From Bdellovibrionales bacterium (GTDB lineage Bacteria > Bdellovibrionota_G > JALEGL01 > JAGRAY01): 8,422 nucleotides of DNA. Of this stretch, positions 6,424 to 8,422 are shown piece by piece. The translations under genes were made by a program, and so were the position numbers. The number at the start of each line of letters is the position of its first letter. Within the stretch, counting starts at the first letter, position 1. The DNA is taken from NCBI GenBank assembly GCA_020434375.1, contig JAGRAY010000071.1:1-8422 (forward strand), in the 5' to 3' direction. Below the pieces are notes generated by a model, which was given only the letters and a program-made list of their open reading frames with translations, was not told the origin of the DNA and ran no database searches.

Positions 6424-7338
6424 ATGAAAAAAGAAATCGCTATCATCGGTTTTCCAATGGATTTAGGTGCGAGCCGAAGAGGTGTTGATATGGGGCCTTT
6501 TGCTCTTAGGGTTGCTCAAATCAAAGCTAAGTTAAAGCAACTAAACTATATTGTTCACGACATTGGAAATATCGATATACCTTTTCCGGAAAACTTAAAA
6601 GCCCCACCGAATCCAAGCGCAAAATTTTTAACGGAAATTGCCGAAGCCAATCGAAGGCTGGCAGACGTCGTCTACGAGAATTTACAAAAAAGTCGAATTC
6701 CTCTTGTGTTGGGCGGCGACCACTCGCTCGCCATAGGCTCTGTCGCAGGAACATCGCGATATTTTCAAGAGCAAGAAAAAAAAATTGGATTACTGTGGCT
6801 TGATGCACATGCAGACATCAACACACCCCAAACATCTCCCACTGGAAATATCCATGGAATGCCAGTCGCTCATATTTTGGGTCTAGGCGAAAAACAGCTC
6901 TCGCAGCTTTCAGGAAAGGCGCCGATGGTTGACCCAGAATCTTGTGTCATTATAGGTCTACGAGATGTCGACGAAGGAGAAAAACAAACGCTTTGTGATC
7001 TCGGTGTTCATGTTTTTACCATGCAACATATCGATGAAATGGGCTTGGCAAAAGTCATGGATGAAGCGCTGACGATCGTTCAGGCAAAAACCTCTGGCTT
7101 TCACCTTTCCTTTGATGTCGACTGGATCGACCCTCAAGGTGCTCCAGGTGTTGGAACACCTGCACCTGGTGGTGCCACTTATAGAGAAGGTCACTTGGCC
7201 ATGGAAAAGGCTTTCGACACAGGGAAAATCATTGCTATTGATATTGCAGAAGTTAACCCTATTATGGATCATGGAAATCAAACAGCTATCATGGCTGTTG
7301 AAATGGTCGTAAGTGCCTTTGGTAAAAAAATTCTTTGA
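6424..7338 (+). CDS. rocF: Arginase (ureohydrolase family)
   Basis: This 304-residue cytosolic manganese enzyme hydrolyses L-arginine to L-ornithine and urea. All metal-binding motifs are present: GGDHS (97-101, His100), DAHAD (127-131; Asp127, His129, Asp131) and SFDVDWIDP (229-237; Asp231, Asp233). Arginase-specific signatures separate it from agmatinase and formiminoglutamase: DINTPQTSPTGNIHGMP (131-147, with the proton-shuttle His144), PGVGTPAPGGATYREGH (241-257) and AEVNP (275-279, Glu276). The N-terminus IAIIGFPMDLGASRRGVDMGP is also typical. Trp234 in the third motif replaces the commoner small or aliphatic residue. Length is normal for bacterial RocF-type enzymes. The start is set by the AAGGA at 6410. 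It is monocistronic here, divergent from the nitrilase operon by 42 bp and convergent with the DUF924 gene, with stop codons only 12 bp apart. Role: arginine catabolism or nitrogen and ornithine supply. No clear -35 is visible for its promoter. Confidence 0.95.
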   Translation: MKKEIAIIGFPMDLGASRRGVDMGPFALRVAQIKAKLKQLNYIVHDIGNIDIPFPENLKAPPNPSAKFLTEIAEANRRLADVVYENLQKSRIPLVLGGDHSLAIGSVAGTSRYFQEQEKKIGLLWLDAHADINTPQTSPTGNIHGMPVAHILGLGEKQLSQLSGKAPMVDPESCVIIGLRDVDEGEKQTLCDLGVHVFTMQHIDEMGLAKVMDEALTIVQAKTSGFHLSFDVDWIDPQGAPGVGTPAPGGATYREGHLAMEKAFDTGKIIAIDIAEVNPIMDHGNQTAIMAVEMVVSAFGKKIL

Positions 7339-7350
7339 TCAGAAGATATT

Positions 7351-7953
7351 TCAAAAAGAAGATCCTGGCTCTTTCAAAAAATGCTCCTCGTCTGGAGTAG
7401 AGGGCCTACCTAATATTTTATTTCTATGAGGAAATCGTCCAAATCGCTTAACAATATCTCGATGCATGATCGCGAACTTATAGTTTTCCTGCATGTATTC
7501 TCTTGACGAGCCTTGAAGTTCATCTAAAAAATTTTTAAATAATTCTACACATTTTTCTTGATCCGATAGTTCTTCACTGTGCATGAAGGGTAGATAAAAA
7601 AAAGACCGAGGGTCACCTTTAAAATGTACATCCACACCCTTCTGAATACTACGTTTAGCTTGACTAAGAGCGAGAGAATCAAAGGAATACATGTTTGGTG
7701 TACCACGATACATATTTCGTGAAAATTGATCTAAAACAATAATATACGCCAACTGCCCTTTTGGATTTTCAAGCCAATCTTGTGGGAAGGACTCTGTGAT
7801 CGCCTGGTGTGTTGAAAAAAAACGGAGTCGTACTTGATTATCAAACTTTAGATTCGACTCCCACCAGGTTTTTCGAAGTTCTGGCTCAGAAAAGTGATTT
7901 TCATCTAATTGCCCAAACCAAAACTCTAATACATCTTTAGGTGTCTTTAACAC
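7351..7953 (-). CDS. DUF924 family protein
   Basis: This 200-residue protein matches the DUF924 family, which has an all-helical TPR-like fold and no established biochemical role. Recognisable blocks in order: VLEFWFGQ (8-15), TWWESN (29-34), QLAYIIVLDQFSRNMYRGT (67-85), the FFYLPFMHSEELSDQEKCVE segment (117-136), IMHRDIVKRFGRFPHRNKILGR (162-183, quoted motif around the conserved FGRFPHRN) and STPDEEHFL (185-193). The family is nearly always about 180-210 residues, so this is full length. The start is a GTG at 7953 with a weak AAGAG about 5 nt upstream; no in-frame ATG precedes the conserved FWFG motif. It lies 31 bp downstream of the RRM gene on the same strand and is probably co-transcribed with it. 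It ends 12 bp from the convergent arginase stop. I can state the family but not a function. Confidence 0.9.
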   Translation of the reverse strand: MLKTPKDVLEFWFGQLDENHFSEPELRKTWWESNLKFDNQVRLRFFSTHQAITESFPQDWLENPKGQLAYIIVLDQFSRNMYRGTPNMYSFDSLALSQAKRSIQKGVDVHFKGDPRSFFYLPFMHSEELSDQEKCVELFKNFLDELQGSSREYMQENYKFAIMHRDIVKRFGRFPHRNKILGRPSTPDEEHFLKEPGSSF

Positions 7954-7984
7954 AAACGCTCTTTACAAAAAGAACATGGATTTT

Positions 7985-8356
7985 TTACCAACGTGACTTG
8001 CGCCCGCCTTTGTCATTTCCACCATGGCCACGAGAACGGCCTTGACCACCCTTGGATCGACCTCCAAAGTCTTTGTTTCCACCACCGCCACCAGCAAATC
8101 GAGGCGTCTGAGCTCTTGCTTCATTTACTGTAATCGCACGACCTTCAAGTTCTTTTCCGTTCAGATTTTCAATAGCGTTGACTAAGTCTTCAGAACCCGC
8201 AAGCTCAACAAACGCAAACCCTCTAGACTTTCCGGAGTACTGATCATAGATGATTTTGACGTTAGCCACTTGAATACCCTGGGCCTCAATGAATGATTTT
8301 AGGGACTCTTCATTGACGTTGTAATCACAGTTTCCAACAAATATTTTTTTTAGCAT
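7985..8356 (-). CDS. Small RRM-domain RNA-binding protein with glycine/arginine-rich tail
   Basis: This 123-residue cytosolic protein carries one RNA recognition motif at residues 3-80: RNP2 is IFVGNC (5-10) and RNP1 is RGFAFVEL (45-52), with aromatic Phe6, Phe47 and Phe49 in the usual RNA-stacking positions. From about residue 86 to the end the chain is low-complexity, rich in Gly, Arg, Lys and Ser (GGGGGN, FGGRSKGGQGRSRG, KGGRKSRW). This matches the glycine-rich RNA-binding proteins found in cyanobacteria and assorted Proteobacteria and Bdellovibrionota, often cold- or stress-induced. The ATG at 8356 has an AGG 6 nt upstream (8365-8363). It is the first gene of a probable two-gene unit with the DUF924 gene. 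RNA targets cannot be read from the sequence. Annotation of the family is secure; a role as RNA chaperone or post-transcriptional regulator is inference. Confidence 0.93.
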   Translation of the reverse strand: MLKKIFVGNCDYNVNEESLKSFIEAQGIQVANVKIIYDQYSGKSRGFAFVELAGSEDLVNAIENLNGKELEGRAITVNEARAQTPRFAGGGGGNKDFGGRSKGGQGRSRGHGGNDKGGRKSRW

Positions 8357-8380
8357 AATCTACCTAACCGATTAAAAATA

Positions 8381-8409
8381 ATGATATACGCGTCTTGGAG
8401 CTCGTTAAA
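8381..8409 (-). promoter_or_regulatory. Candidate promoter of the RRM-DUF924 unit
   Basis: On the minus strand TTTAAC (8409-8404), a 17-nt spacer and TATCAT (8386-8381) form a plausible promoter: the -10 matches 5/6 positions, the -35 only 3/6. The start point would fall near 8374, giving a leader of about 18 nt that contains the AGG ribosome binding site. The weak -35 suggests dependence on an activator or only moderate strength. Confidence 0.35.
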
Positions 8410-8418
8410 CGATTTAAC
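8404..8418. repeat. Perfect 15-bp inverted repeat upstream of the RRM gene (candidate operator)
   Basis: GTTAAA - CGA - TTTAAC is a perfect 6-bp inverted repeat with a 3-nt centre. One arm coincides with the proposed -35 of the RRM promoter. Such a compact dyad across a -35 is a typical repressor or activator site. The left neighbour beyond 8422 is unknown, so it could instead belong to an upstream gene. Confidence 0.4.
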
Positions 8419-8422
8419 CGGA

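Noticed and set aside
6958..7281. Minus-strand 107-codon frame opposite arginase
   Set aside because: It is antisense to the most conserved arginase metal motifs and has no recognisable domain.
7324..7344. Hairpin TTCT-6 nt-AGAA followed by seven T as a terminator for the DUF924 gene
   Set aside because: The stem is only 4 bp and AT-rich, too unstable to call with confidence, though the T tract is good.
7954..7984. TCTTT/AAAGA hairpin between the RRM and DUF924 genes as a terminator or attenuator
   Set aside because: The stem is 5 bp and AT-rich with no T tract, and the 31-bp gap fits co-transcription.
1..8422. tRNA, rRNA, CRISPR arrays, insertion sequences, att sites or phage genes
   Set aside because: No clover-leaf sequence, spaced direct repeats, transposase or integrase motif or terminal inverted repeats were found on reading both strands.

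Overview
This is an AT-rich, gene-dense bacterial window that uses the standard genetic code. It has no RNA genes, mobile elements, plasmid functions or CRISPR arrays. The compact operons, the mixed ATG/GTG/TTG starts, the small RRM protein with a glycine-rich tail, the DUF924 protein and the CPA2-type antiporter fit a free-living, Gram-negative (proteobacterial or Bdellovibrionota-like) chromosome. The lineage cannot be fixed from the sequence alone. This looks like core or metabolic chromosome, not a mobile island.

Layout: (i) bases 1-636, minus strand, hold the N-terminal 212 residues of a cation:proton antiporter that runs off the left edge. (ii) Bases 637-745 are intergenic and carry an intrinsic terminator for the next operon. 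(iii) Bases 746-6381, minus strand, form a tight four-gene operon transcribed right to left: a nitrilase-superfamily amidohydrolase, a GNAT acetyltransferase, a GH15 trehalase/glucoamylase-type hydrolase, and a fused trehalose-6-phosphate synthase/phosphatase. The junctions are a 4-bp overlap, an exact stop-start abutment and a 6-bp gap. (iv) Bases 6382-6423 are a 42-bp divergent regulatory gap. (v) Bases 6424-7338, plus strand, encode an arginase. (vi) Bases 7351-8356, minus strand, hold a DUF924 gene preceded by a small RRM RNA-binding protein gene, with a candidate promoter and a perfect inverted repeat at the right edge.

How the genes fit together: the last two genes of the operon supply both ends of trehalose metabolism. 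UDP-glucose plus glucose-6-phosphate gives trehalose-6-phosphate and then trehalose (the fused enzyme), and a cytosolic GH15 enzyme probably hydrolyses trehalose or a related alpha-glucoside. The first two genes correspond to the two halves of the YhcX-type GNAT-nitrilase fusion protein, here separate and in inverted order; their substrate is unknown. Arginase (arginine to ornithine plus urea) is divergent from that pair and shares its control region. No wholly new system is evident. The most unusual points are the GNAT, GH15 and TPS/TPP genes lying in one continuous reading frame interrupted only by two stop codons, the split and inverted YhcX-like pair, and a predicted leaderless start for the operon.
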